DNA of 64,000 bases, taken from contig JACQWO010000069.1 of NCBI GenBank assembly GCA_016209225.1, positions 1 to 64,000 of the forward strand. Reading direction: 5' to 3'. A program made the position numbers and the translations under genes. Positions 42,683 through 53,916 of this stretch are shown in pieces. Within the stretch, counting starts at the first letter, position 1; the number at the start of each line of letters is the position of its first letter. A model generated the notes under the pieces. The model saw only the letters and a list, made by a program, of their open reading frames with translations. It had not been told where the DNA came from and made no database searches. This stretch comes from Desulfobacterales bacterium (lineage in GTDB: Bacteria > Desulfobacterota > UBA8473).

Positions 42683-44383
42683 ATGTCCTATTTGGTCCTG
42701 GCTCGGAAATGGCGACCCCAACTCTTTGAAGAAGTGGTAGGCCAAAGACACGTCACAAAGACCCTCCAAAATGCAATTGTTGGTAATAGAGTCCCCCATG
42801 CCCTTTTGTTTACCGGCGCAAAAGGAGTAGGGAAAACATCCGTGGCCCGAATTATGGCAAAAGCCTTAAACTGCCAGGATGGTCCAACTCCTCTACCGTG
42901 TAACCAGTGCCAGTTCTGCAAGGATATATCCGCAGGGGTATCCATAGACGTTCTGGAGATTGATGGGGCATCAAATACCGGTGTAGACGATGTCAGAGAA
43001 CTCAGGGAGAACGTTAGATACCTCCCCTCAAAAGGTAGCTATAAGGTCTACATCATTGATGAAGTCCATATGCTCTCCAACAGCGCATTCAATGCATTAC
43101 TAAAAACCCTGGAAGAGCCTCCTGAACATGTAGTATTTATATTTGCTACTACAGAACCCCATAAAATACCCCCAACTATACTATCCAGATGTCAACGATA
43201 TGATTTTAAGCGAATCCCTACCAGAGACATTCTTGCTCATCTGAAACTCATTGTATCAGACGAGAAGGTACAGATCAGTGACGAGAGTTTGGCTTTAATT
43301 GCCAGAGAAGCAGAAGGTAGCATGAGGGATGCTCAGAGTATCCTGGATCAGGCTATATCATTTGCTGGGAAGGATATTGGCTATGATGAAATTGTGGAGA
43401 TTCTGGGGATCATAGATCGGAAACTGTTCTATGAGACTTCCCTTTCAATAATAGAAAGGAAACCTCAAAGATGCCTCGATATTATTGAGGATGTCTATAA
43501 CTATGGGTATGATATTAAAGAATTTTATAAGGGGCTTCTGGAACAGTTTAGGAATCTGGTAGTAGTCAAAGTTGCCGAGGCCCCTTCCATGTTAATAGAC
43601 TTACCGGATAGCGAGATTGAAGATATTACCACGCAAGGGGCATTAGTAGGCATCGACGAGATTCAGCAGCTATTTAGCATCCTTGCCAATAGTGAAGAAG
43701 ATATTATAAGATCAAGTAACCCCAGGTTGGTCATGGAGATGACCCTTGTCAGGATGGCTCATACAAGACCATTGCTCTCTATTGATGATATCTTATGTAA
43801 GGTTGATAACTTAGAGAAAAAACTATTAAATCTTAATAATGAGGGTAATGCTGCTGCCTATATGCCCCTGGAAAAACCGCAGTTTTCGAGCCCATCCTCA
43901 CAAACAGCGGCTATCTCTGAAATTGAGCACTTAGAGGATACTGATGATACCCAACCTTCCGAGGCAGAATCTGGAATTAAGGGGGGGGATACCAAGGAGA
44001 CATGGCTTAATCTGATTGGTTTTGTTAGGAAGAAAAGACCTCTCTTGGCTTCTATCCTTGAACTTGGTCATTTGATAAACATGGACGATGGGAAGATTGA
44101 TATAGGACTTAAAAAAAATTCTGTACTTATGGACAGTATAAATGAGCCCCAGAACAAAAAGGACCTTGCAGATATTTTCATGGAATTCTTCCAGAGGGAG
44201 ATGGCGCTAAACATATCAGTCATAGTGCCTGACTCAGACTCAGCGTCCATTCTGAAAAAAAACGGTAAAGGATCTGACGGGGTTAGAAAACTGGGAGAGG
44301 AGGCATTAAACAATCCAATTGTCCAGGATGCCATTAACATCTTTGGAGGCAAGATTATAGAAATAAAGACTAAGCAAGTATAA
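42683..44383 (+). CDS. dnaX: DNA polymerase III subunit gamma/tau
   Basis: Five hundred and sixty-six residues. Clamp-loader ATPase: Walker A GAKGVGKTSVARI, zinc cysteines in CQDGPTPLPCNQCQFC, DEVHMLS Walker B, sensor TTEPHKIPPTILSRCQRYDF with the SRC arginine finger. Domain III follows to about residue 360, then a linker and a tau-specific C-terminal domain. The linker contains a G8 run (43981-43988) forming a heptamer G GGG GGG in frame; a -1 slip gives a stop at 44008-44010 and a product of about 442 residues, close to gamma of other species. Weak ribosome-binding site aaagg. Upstream ffs, downstream ybaB and recR. Confidence 0.95.
   Translation: MSYLVLARKWRPQLFEEVVGQRHVTKTLQNAIVGNRVPHALLFTGAKGVGKTSVARIMAKALNCQDGPTPLPCNQCQFCKDISAGVSIDVLEIDGASNTGVDDVRELRENVRYLPSKGSYKVYIIDEVHMLSNSAFNALLKTLEEPPEHVVFIFATTEPHKIPPTILSRCQRYDFKRIPTRDILAHLKLIVSDEKVQISDESLALIAREAEGSMRDAQSILDQAISFAGKDIGYDEIVEILGIIDRKLFYETSLSIIERKPQRCLDIIEDVYNYGYDIKEFYKGLLEQFRNLVVVKVAEAPSMLIDLPDSEIEDITTQGALVGIDEIQQLFSILANSEEDIIRSSNPRLVMEMTLVRMAHTRPLLSIDDILCKVDNLEKKLLNLNNEGNAAAYMPLEKPQFSSPSSQTAAISEIEHLEDTDDTQPSEAESGIKGGDTKETWLNLIGFVRKKRPLLASILELGHLINMDDGKIDIGLKKNSVLMDSINEPQNKKDLADIFMEFFQREMALNISVIVPDSDSASILKKNGKGSDGVRKLGEEALNNPIVQDAINIFGGKIIEIKTKQV
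43981..43988 (+). other. Candidate programmed -1 frameshift (or slippage) site in dnaX
   Basis: Eight G residues; the 0-frame codons are GGG GGG, preceded by G, so it is a full slippery X-XXX-XXX heptamer. After slipping back one base the frame reads GGA TAC CAA GGA GAC ATG GCT TAA (seven sense codons, then stop). This would produce the short gamma form. It is in the linker before the tau-specific region, as in E. coli dnaX. Not proven. Confidence 0.45.
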
Positions 44384-44415
44384 AGGGTTGATGAAAGATT
44401 GTATTATGAATCTAA

Positions 44416-44443
44416 CTTTGAACCGTGAACTTTGAACCGTGAA
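44416..44443. repeat. Perfect 14-bp tandem repeat between dnaX and ybaB
   Basis: Ctttgaaccgtgaa is present twice side by side, followed by cggtt, which pairs with aaccg. Same word group as inside the element at 41430. Confidence 0.6.
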
Positions 44444-44465
44444 CGGTTACTAATGGAGGTAGCGG

Positions 44466-44780
44466 ATGTCAAAAGGTTTTGGAAATATTATGAAACAGGC
44501 TAAGATGATGCAGGAAAGGCTTGGAAAGATCCAGGAGGAACTGGCCAATAAGACCGTAGAGGCTTCGGCTGGTGGAGGAATGATTACAGTTGTGGTCAAC
44601 GGAAAACAGGAGCTGATTTCCATAAAGATAGACCCTGAGGTTGTCGACCCCAATGATGTGGAGATGTTGCAGGACCTTATAGTAGCCGCAGTAAGTGAAG
44701 GAATAAAGAGGTCGCAGGAGATGATGGCGGAAGAGATGAGCAAGGTCACTGGCGGGATAAAGATTCCTGGATTAACCTAA
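44466..44780 (+). CDS. ybaB: YbaB/EbfC-family nucleoid-associated protein
   Basis: One hundred and four residues. MSKGFGNIMKQAKMMQERL starts the first helix, then the central VEASAGGGMITVVVNGKQELISIKIDPEVV sheet and the C-terminal helix form the tweezer-like dimer that binds DNA. Almost always found between dnaX and recR, as here. The ATG has ggaggtag upstream. Confidence 0.93.
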   Translation: MSKGFGNIMKQAKMMQERLGKIQEELANKTVEASAGGGMITVVVNGKQELISIKIDPEVVDPNDVEMLQDLIVAAVSEGIKRSQEMMAEEMSKVTGGIKIPGLT

Positions 44781-44811
44781 TTTAACTGTATAGGAATTTC
44801 CATTTTAAATA

Positions 44812-44851
44812 ACTTTAGGCACTTTAAACTTTAGCTCACTTTAGGCACTTA
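44812..44851. repeat. Direct repeat of actttaggcactt between ybaB and recR
   Basis: Actttaggcactt at 44812-44824 and 44838-44850, with aaactttagctc between. A further spacer with its own repeated word. Confidence 0.5.
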
Positions 44852-44870
44852 ACTTGAAAAGAGCAATAGG

Positions 44871-45476
44871 ATGTCGTTTTCTTGCTTTGGTGATTCCATT
44901 GATCGGTTGATAGACAGGTTGAAAAAACTTCCGGGCATAGGTGAAAAGACAGCTACTCGTCTTGCCTTTTATATGCTTAACTCCTCCAGAAAGGAAGCAG
45001 AGGAACTGGCCAAAAGTATAATCGATGTAAAGGAAAAGGTTTCCTGTTGTTCTGTTTGTTTTAATTTTTCCGATAGTGATCCATGCAAGATATGTGGGAA
45101 TGAAAGAAGGGATGATAAGACAATATGTGTCGTAGAGGACCCGGCAGACTTTCTGGCAATAGAGAAGACAGGGAAATACAAAGGCAGATACCATGTATTG
45201 CAGGGGGTGCTCTCACCTTTAGATGGGATCAGTCCCCAGGAGATTAGAGTAAAGGAGTTGATAGAAAGACTGCGCGGTGGAAAGGTGAAAGAGGTTATTA
45301 TCGCTACTAATCCCTCTGTGGAGGGAGAGGCTACCGCTATTTATCTGGCTAAGCTGATTAAGCCCATGGGGATAGAGGTGACAAGGATTGCCTATGGAAT
45401 TCCTGTGGGGGGTGACATTGAATATACCGATATGGATACCTTAAGTAGAGCCATGGAAGGAAGAAGAAAGCTATAA
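44871..45476 (+). CDS. recR: Recombination mediator RecR
   Basis: Two hundred and one residues. Helix-hairpin-helix LKKLPGIGEKTATRLAFYML, a C4 zinc finger (CCSVCFNFSDSDPCKICG), a TOPRIM domain (TICVVEDPADFLAIEKTGKY) and a C-terminal VTRIAYGIPVGGDIEYTDMDT segment with the Walker-B-like end. Works with RecO/RecF to load RecA on gapped DNA. Directly after ybaB. Confidence 0.95.
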   Translation: MSFSCFGDSIDRLIDRLKKLPGIGEKTATRLAFYMLNSSRKEAEELAKSIIDVKEKVSCCSVCFNFSDSDPCKICGNERRDDKTICVVEDPADFLAIEKTGKYKGRYHVLQGVLSPLDGISPQEIRVKELIERLRGGKVKEVIIATNPSVEGEATAIYLAKLIKPMGIEVTRIAYGIPVGGDIEYTDMDTLSRAMEGRRKL

Positions 45477-45489
45477 ACAAACAATTTAA

Positions 45490-49062
<3,573 letters not shown>

Positions 49063-49085
49063 ATTGTCTGGAATAAGAAACTACA

Positions 49086-49125
49086 GAAGCATCCTGGACA
49101 CGTTTCTAGGGTGCTTCTTTTTTTT
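49086..49125 (+). terminator. Rho-independent terminator after nifJ
   Basis: Gaagcatcct pairs with agggtgcttc (10 bp with two G-U pairs), loop of 12, then eight T residues. Confidence 0.9.
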
Positions 49126-49185
49126 GAACCATTCCCAGCAGAAACAAAGCCTCTGAGGACTTGGGTAGAAAAAATCTTGCCCACC

Positions 49186-50370
49186 TCATAAGATGGTGGA
49201 GCTCCTATCATCGATGATCTCCAGGATCCTTCTGTATACGTGATCGAACTTTTCACCTGTGTTCTTAAAATAATGGACTCCCTCAGCTATATTTGATCGA
49301 TAGAGCCCTTTAGCCGTCTCCAGAAGCCTTATATGAATAAATGCCTCATTGCCTGCCATAGGATTAAATTTGGCAGGATCTACAAAGACATCAAAATATC
49401 GAGGCGTCGAGGCGATTTCCCAGGGGGTTTTTGGTTTTCGGCAGGCATTGTATGTAAACTCAAGTCTGGAACGGTGGTGTTTCTTTAGAAAATCAATTCT
49501 TCTGTAAAAGTCCCGAATATTCCTCCCGTGTGCAGGAAGAGAGAGGGCGATCTTTTCCAGTTGTTTAAGATCATCTAAAGTACGAAGATATGTAACCAGA
49601 TCGTTGGGATGAGGGGTTATGGGATATAAGAGGACATCTCCACAGATCAGTGTCTTCTCCTCATCCTCTTCTGAACCGATTCTGAGGCAGATTGACCCGG
49701 GTGAATGGCCTGGGGAGTGCTTTACTGTTATAAAATCACTCTGAAGTCCATCTAATGATAGAAAACCATCCATTGCGATAGGATGATCCACCTTCAGAGA
49801 GAGGCTAAAAGATTCCTGAACAGCCTCTTTATGGTATTCATAGGCTGAAGATTTGGGAAGAGGCATACCAAAGGCTTCGTACCTGGGGCGTCCTTCAAAC
49901 ACTCTCTTTGAGATCGCCCATGGGTTACATATCTGATCAGTGTCCAGAACATGGGATGAAACTCCAGCCCCATTTCTTTCTACTATGGTGCTACCCAAGA
50001 GATAGTGATCCGGGTGGCCATGGGTTATTATAATAGATTCTATGTCTTTGAGGGAGTAGCCTGCTGCTTTCAGTCCATTGATCAGTTCAGTCTCACTATA
50101 ATCATCCGGTATATCTTTCACCTTTTGTGGTATTGGTTGATTTCTCCAGTAGTAGAATATCTTTTTAGCCAGATGGGTTGGAATACCTGTATCCACCATA
50201 ATTAAAGCTTCATCTTCAATAACGTAAATGTGGGTCGGGCCAGGGCCTATAATGTCAGGACAGAATGTGGTAATCTGCGTAACTTTTCTGCCTTTGGAGA
50301 GTACGTATTGTTTGACTCTTCCACTTCCTGCTTCTGAATTAGGCTTGATGATATTCTCTTTAATATTCAT
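49186..50370 (-). CDS. MBL-fold metallo-hydrolase
   Basis: Three hundred and ninety-four residues. The metal site HGHPDH (IIITHGHPDHYLLG) near 119-124 and a later SPGHSPGS and CGDVLLYP complete the ligands expected for a two-metal beta-lactamase fold. A C-terminal helical region (about 290-394) is of the type seen in hydrolases of the glyoxalase-II/lactonase kind. The substrate is not predictable. It starts inside the SPL-like stop (ATGA), so is translated with it. Confidence 0.85.
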   Translation of the reverse strand: MNIKENIIKPNSEAGSGRVKQYVLSKGRKVTQITTFCPDIIGPGPTHIYVIEDEALIMVDTGIPTHLAKKIFYYWRNQPIPQKVKDIPDDYSETELINGLKAAGYSLKDIESIIITHGHPDHYLLGSTIVERNGAGVSSHVLDTDQICNPWAISKRVFEGRPRYEAFGMPLPKSSAYEYHKEAVQESFSLSLKVDHPIAMDGFLSLDGLQSDFITVKHSPGHSPGSICLRIGSEEDEEKTLICGDVLLYPITPHPNDLVTYLRTLDDLKQLEKIALSLPAHGRNIRDFYRRIDFLKKHHRSRLEFTYNACRKPKTPWEIASTPRYFDVFVDPAKFNPMAGNEAFIHIRLLETAKGLYRSNIAEGVHYFKNTGEKFDHVYRRILEIIDDRSSTIL

Positions 50371-51470
50371 TTTTTATCTCCGGTATCGTCCAATAGTTTA
50401 GCTAGATTTTCGCTGTTTTCAACCCCATTGTCTTTAAACACTTTTCTCCATACTTCGCGGCTCTCCATGCAGAGGTATACACATAGTTTCGGATTATAAT
50501 CCCTTATCCATTCTAACATCTTGGAATACATCTCTATCCGAATGGGTTTAAAGTACCTCATTTTCCCGTCCATACCCGGAACAAACTCGTCATATATTAT
50601 CTTACTTTGGGGGAATCTTTTTTGAATTATGGGCTTTAATTCAGGCAAAAACCTGAACCCCCCCATACTTATCCATGAGACATTCCTGGGATCTATCTTG
50701 GCAAAAAGCCTCTCCAGTGTTCTCTGATAGCCTTCTTCCCATCCAGGACAATATATCAACGGATCAAAATGAAACCCTAACCTGTAACCGACCTTCTGGC
50801 ATTTAAAGGCTGCATCTATTCTATCATCTATTGACGGTGCAAAAAATTCCTCTCTTTTGGCTACCTCTTCTGTATTCAAAGACCAGGATACCATTGTATT
50901 GCCATTATGTTGTAAATCAATTAGATTGCCTATATTATCTGTCTTTGTCTTTAACTCCAAAATTACATTCTCTTTGTGAGCGAAATATGGCACTATTAGC
51001 TTTGCAAAACCTGTCAGATGATCCAGGGCTAAACTATCGGTGAATTCCCCTGTCCCAATACGATATATGGACTCGGAATCCTGGCTTAGTTCATACTCCA
51101 GTTCGGCAAACATATCCTCTATATTGGCATATACTACCATTGCCGGATTATTAAGGTAGGACTGAAGGATACAATAAGAACATTCTAGGTTACAGTTGGT
51201 TGCGAAGTTCAGTATTCGGTAGCCACAGCATATATATTCCTTTGTGCCAGGACAGGCCTTCAGAAACCTTCCTCTGTTTTCCGTGAGTAAGAGTACCTTT
51301 TTCCCCACACATGAGGGGTCTTTTCCCCCTCTTATCGCATCTATTGCTGTGTTTGGGTCAGCTACATACTCTACTGGAACACCTGGAAGGTTATTAAGAA
51401 TGTTGTGAGTAAGGAGTGAATCTCTGACTTTGGTATCGATAATAATCTTCCTGGGAATATATCTGACCAT
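50367..51470 (-). CDS. SPL-like radical SAM protein (spore photoproduct lyase family)
   Basis: Three hundred and sixty-seven residues. The radical SAM cluster CNLECSYC (C93, C97, C100; CX3CX2C) follows FATN and lines up with spore photoproduct lyase; the downstream ILQSYLNNPAMVVYANIEDM, WSLNTE and GFHFDPLIYCPGWEEGY also match. From memory of B. subtilis SplB, the H-donor Cys141 of its CTSDIVGIDHL lines up here with E in EFTDSLALDHL, so this protein is unlikely to carry out the classical thymine-dimer reaction. No other sporulation gene is present. Cytoplasmic; reaction unknown. Operon with the ParB-like and MBL proteins. Confidence 0.8.
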   Translation of the reverse strand: MVRYIPRKIIIDTKVRDSLLTHNILNNLPGVPVEYVADPNTAIDAIRGGKDPSCVGKKVLLLTENRGRFLKACPGTKEYICCGYRILNFATNCNLECSYCILQSYLNNPAMVVYANIEDMFAELEYELSQDSESIYRIGTGEFTDSLALDHLTGFAKLIVPYFAHKENVILELKTKTDNIGNLIDLQHNGNTMVSWSLNTEEVAKREEFFAPSIDDRIDAAFKCQKVGYRLGFHFDPLIYCPGWEEGYQRTLERLFAKIDPRNVSWISMGGFRFLPELKPIIQKRFPQSKIIYDEFVPGMDGKMRYFKPIRIEMYSKMLEWIRDYNPKLCVYLCMESREVWRKVFKDNGVENSENLAKLLDDTGDKK

Positions 51471-51484
51471 CTCTTTAGTTCATT

Positions 51485-51670
51485 CTGAAAAATTTCCTTT
51501 TCCGCTCTCTGGTGCAGGATTTTTGACCCATCTATGACTTGCTCCAGGCATTTTCAGGAACTCGCCCTCCTGGCTCAAACACCTGAAAATGCTTATCTTC
51601 CGCTTCGTCAAGATGGGTACCCCAAAAATCCTGCTCATGTTCGCTCCAAAAGAAATTTTTCATTTTTCAG
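51485..51670. repeat. Imperfect palindromic element of about 185 bp
   Basis: Nested inverted repeats: ctgaaaaat (51485) with atttttcag (ends 51670); gcaggattttt (51514) with aaaaatcctgc (51624-51634); acccatct (51526-51533) with agatgggt (51611-51618); gcattttcagg (51548-51558) with cctgaaaatgc (51582-51592). The transcript would fold into one long hairpin between the ParB-like and SPL-like genes. No direct repeats flank it. Probably another MITE-like or structured-RNA element. Confidence 0.65.
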
Positions 51671-51680
51671 GGTGGACTCT

Positions 51681-52643
51681 TTAGCCTTCAATTATTCTTC
51701 TGAATTCTTTATTGTGTTTAATGGAGTCTATCTTTTTCAGATTCTCTTCCAGGTCATCCATGTTTTCAAATTGAAACTCAATACAGTATCTGTCCCCCTC
51801 AAAAGACGGTGGGGGAGTCAGTTTTATAGAGTCTCCCATGTTCAGATTTCTTTTCATTTCCAGGAAATCCTCCTCAGCCTTAACTATCTTTGGATATCTC
51901 AGCTTCCTGAGGAAGTAACGCACCCTACTGCCCTTTTGGGGTATGTTGAGGCTGCTGTCGGCTAAAATGTCCCTTAATTCCCTGGCATCGAGAATGCCGG
52001 ATATCGAGCATCCGTCTCTCTTAGTGATGTCATAGAAATTATCAATAATTTCGTTCTGCTTATTTTTGCTGAACCTTAAGACAGAGAGAAGTTGGAAGAG
52101 TAGTTCTCTGTCTTTTTCTGAAAAATTCAAAAGCTTTGTAGCTACCCCCTCATCTATCCTTCCATCTACAACTGCGTCTTTAATCTTTATATCCAGACTT
52201 GATAGAGGTTTGACCCTATCCAATACCGAATAATGGGGGTTCAATCCTAAAAGAGGCAAGAATTTTTTTACTATAACCTCGTCTGAATAGTATTTTTGTA
52301 GTTTACTAATGGTTATGGATTTCTCAACAGGGTTTAAAACCCTATGGGAGAGATTGTCATAAAGGCCTGTCAAAAAGGTATCCTTGTCTTCAATCTTCTG
52401 GCGAATAATAGCGCATCTCAATTTTTCTATCCCTATGTCCTGGCAGACCAGAAGTCTTTTATAACCACACACTATGCTGTACTGCTCCTTGGATTTCTTT
52501 TTCACAAGTGGAGGATTGAGTATGCCTATCTTCTCAATGGATTTCTTTAATTGAGTTAGGGTAAAACCATAGGTAATGACAAAGGTAGTGTCAGTCAGAT
52601 CAATGGACTTTAGATCTAATTGTTTATATTCTACGTTTCCCAT
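51681..52643 (-). CDS. ParB N-terminal-domain (ParB/Srx-like) protein
   Basis: About 320 residues. Near the N-terminus LKKSIEKIGILNPPLV and YSIVCGYKRLLVCQDIG correspond to ParB box I and box II (GERR replaced by GYKR), the nucleotide/phosphate-binding fold of ParB and sulfiredoxin. The long C-terminal part (about 110-320) is helical and not recognised. A chromosomal partition ParB would have a partner ParA and parS; neither is seen, so it is probably a specialised ParB-fold protein. The ATG at 52643 is preferred: aggag lies before it, although the preceding gene ends at 52631 (13-base overlap). Confidence 0.7.
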   Translation of the reverse strand: MGNVEYKQLDLKSIDLTDTTFVITYGFTLTQLKKSIEKIGILNPPLVKKKSKEQYSIVCGYKRLLVCQDIGIEKLRCAIIRQKIEDKDTFLTGLYDNLSHRVLNPVEKSITISKLQKYYSDEVIVKKFLPLLGLNPHYSVLDRVKPLSSLDIKIKDAVVDGRIDEGVATKLLNFSEKDRELLFQLLSVLRFSKNKQNEIIDNFYDITKRDGCSISGILDARELRDILADSSLNIPQKGSRVRYFLRKLRYPKIVKAEEDFLEMKRNLNMGDSIKLTPPPSFEGDRYCIEFQFENMDDLEENLKKIDSIKHNKEFRRIIEG

Positions 52644-53506
52644 TTTGACTCCTGACTTCTCAAGTTTGGGGCTTTGCAACTAACTTGATATTTCTCCGGT
52701 ATCTTTAAATACCTTTCCCCCTCTTTTATCCTTCCCCTTTTTAAACACCCATTGCCAAATATGGTACATTTTCTCGTTAGCTCTTTTAAGGACGCCTTGT
52801 ACTGTTCAGGGAAAAGAACGCCGCTTTCCAATATATTAACCAAGGCTTTTATCCTAAACCTGTCGAGACCTACAAACTTCTGGGATAACTGACCATGATG
52901 TCCTCCCCTCTTTATTATCAGAGGGGTTTCTATCAAATAGACAGGGTACCTAGCGGCTATTCTGAGCCACATATCGTAATCCTCACACGCCGGTAAACTC
53001 TCGTCAAAGAAACCGATCCGGTCAAAGAACAAATCCCTTTTAATCATAACAGAAGAAGGGCTTATAATACAAAGGGGCAATATCTTCTCGAATATCATCC
53101 CGCTGTGTTTCCTGTGTTTCTTCATGGGATTTACTCTTATGCCATTTCTAAACCATATCTCTTCAGTATAACATATCAAGGAATTGGGATCATGTGTAAA
53201 GAAATCCATCTGAGAAGAGAGCTTCTTTGGTAACCACTTATCATCGGAGTCCAGAAAGGCAATATACTCTCCAGAAGAGGTTTTTATGCCCATATTTCTT
53301 GCACAACTCACACCTCTCTTATTCTGATAAAGATAAATTGCTTTCTCAGAGTATCTTTGTACAATATCTCCAGTTTCATCTGTAGAACCATCATCAACGA
53401 CTATAAGTTCAAAATCCTTATAGTCCTGGGATAGAACCGATTCAATTGCTTCCTCAAGTAGGTTTGCTCGATTATAGGTGGGAATTATAACGCTTACTTT
53501 TGGCAT
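52631..53506 (-). CDS. Glycosyltransferase family 2 protein
   Basis: Two hundred and ninety-one residues. GT-A domain: VSVIIPTYNRANLLEEAIESVLSQ, VVDDGSTDET, GVSCARNMG and FLDSDDKW (DxD) near 85-92, and CEDYDMWLRI for the catalytic segment. Inverting transfer of a sugar from a nucleotide donor to a surface polysaccharide or lipid is typical. Its last residues are formed by the repeat string that also holds the next gene's ribosome-binding site, so the C-terminus may have been changed. First gene of the operon with the ParB-like protein. Confidence 0.85.
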   Translation of the reverse strand: MPKVSVIIPTYNRANLLEEAIESVLSQDYKDFELIVVDDGSTDETGDIVQRYSEKAIYLYQNKRGVSCARNMGIKTSSGEYIAFLDSDDKWLPKKLSSQMDFFTHDPNSLICYTEEIWFRNGIRVNPMKKHRKHSGMIFEKILPLCIISPSSVMIKRDLFFDRIGFFDESLPACEDYDMWLRIAARYPVYLIETPLIIKRGGHHGQLSQKFVGLDRFRIKALVNILESGVLFPEQYKASLKELTRKCTIFGNGCLKRGRIKEGERYLKIPEKYQVSCKAPNLRSQESKWET

Positions 53507-53519
53507 GGATAGATTCTTG

Positions 53520-53563
53520 GTAACTACTCAGGTTCAAAGGCACAGAGCACCAAAGGCATAAAG
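53520..53563. repeat. Half element of the GTAACTACTCAGG family
   Basis: Gtaactactcaggttcaaag and the next cacagagcaccaaaggc match one end of the family and the right arm of the element at 37620 (reversed). No matching opposite end follows, so it is a half copy. Sits upstream of the GT2 gene. Confidence 0.6.
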
Positions 53564-53624
53564 TTTATTTGAAATAGTTTTTCCCTTTCAAACTGATAAA
53601 GGTGCACCCCTCCCATAAACGGTG

Positions 53625-53915
53625 CTAGACTATTCCCTCCATAGGCATAATAAATGCCTTGACCCCGGCCTTGGGGTGCTTTTTCTTCATTTCTTTAACT
53701 GTCGAAATCAGATGTTCGACCTCTTTATCTTCAACTGCTATGGCCAGGAAGTTGTTCCTTCCTGGCCAGCATTGAGTTCCCATATGAGGCTCGGTCTCGG
53801 TGCCTTCGCCCAGAACCTCAGTAAATTTTGTGTAGCCTCTTACCCCTGCGGCCTTTATGGCCCCTATCAGATCGTAGTCAGCAGCCTCAGAGTACGCTAT
53901 AAGAACCATTTTCAT
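53625..53915 (-). CDS. PII-like (P-II superfamily) signalling protein
   Basis: Ninety-six residues with the compact ferredoxin-like PII/CutA fold pattern: KMVLIAYSEAADYDLIGAIKAAGVRGYTKFTEVLGEG, then FLAIAVEDKEVEHLISTVKEM and GVKAFIMPMEGIV. The T-loop is short and the UMP-acceptor tyrosine of GlnB is absent. Members of this group are often encoded beside RND or transport genes. It begins 1 base after the fusion-protein stop and so belongs to the RND operon; it may sense a small ligand and tune efflux, but that is inference. Confidence 0.7.
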   Translation of the reverse strand: MKMVLIAYSEAADYDLIGAIKAAGVRGYTKFTEVLGEGTETEPHMGTQCWPGRNNFLAIAVEDKEVEHLISTVKEMKKKHPKAGVKAFIMPMEGIV

Positions 53916-53916
53916 C

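Noticed and set aside
44109-44117. A8 runs near the end of dnaX as frameshift sites
   Set aside because: They lie within the tau-specific domain, too late to give a gamma-length product; the G8 run at 43981 is the better candidate.
50367-51470. Annotation as a genuine spore photoproduct lyase (splB) implying a spore former
   Set aside because: No sporulation genes are visible, the gene set is Gram-negative, and the H-donor cysteine seems replaced.
51681-52643. Chromosome-partition parB with a nearby origin
   Set aside because: No parA, parS sites, dnaA boxes or other origin genes are seen, and box II is altered (GYKR).
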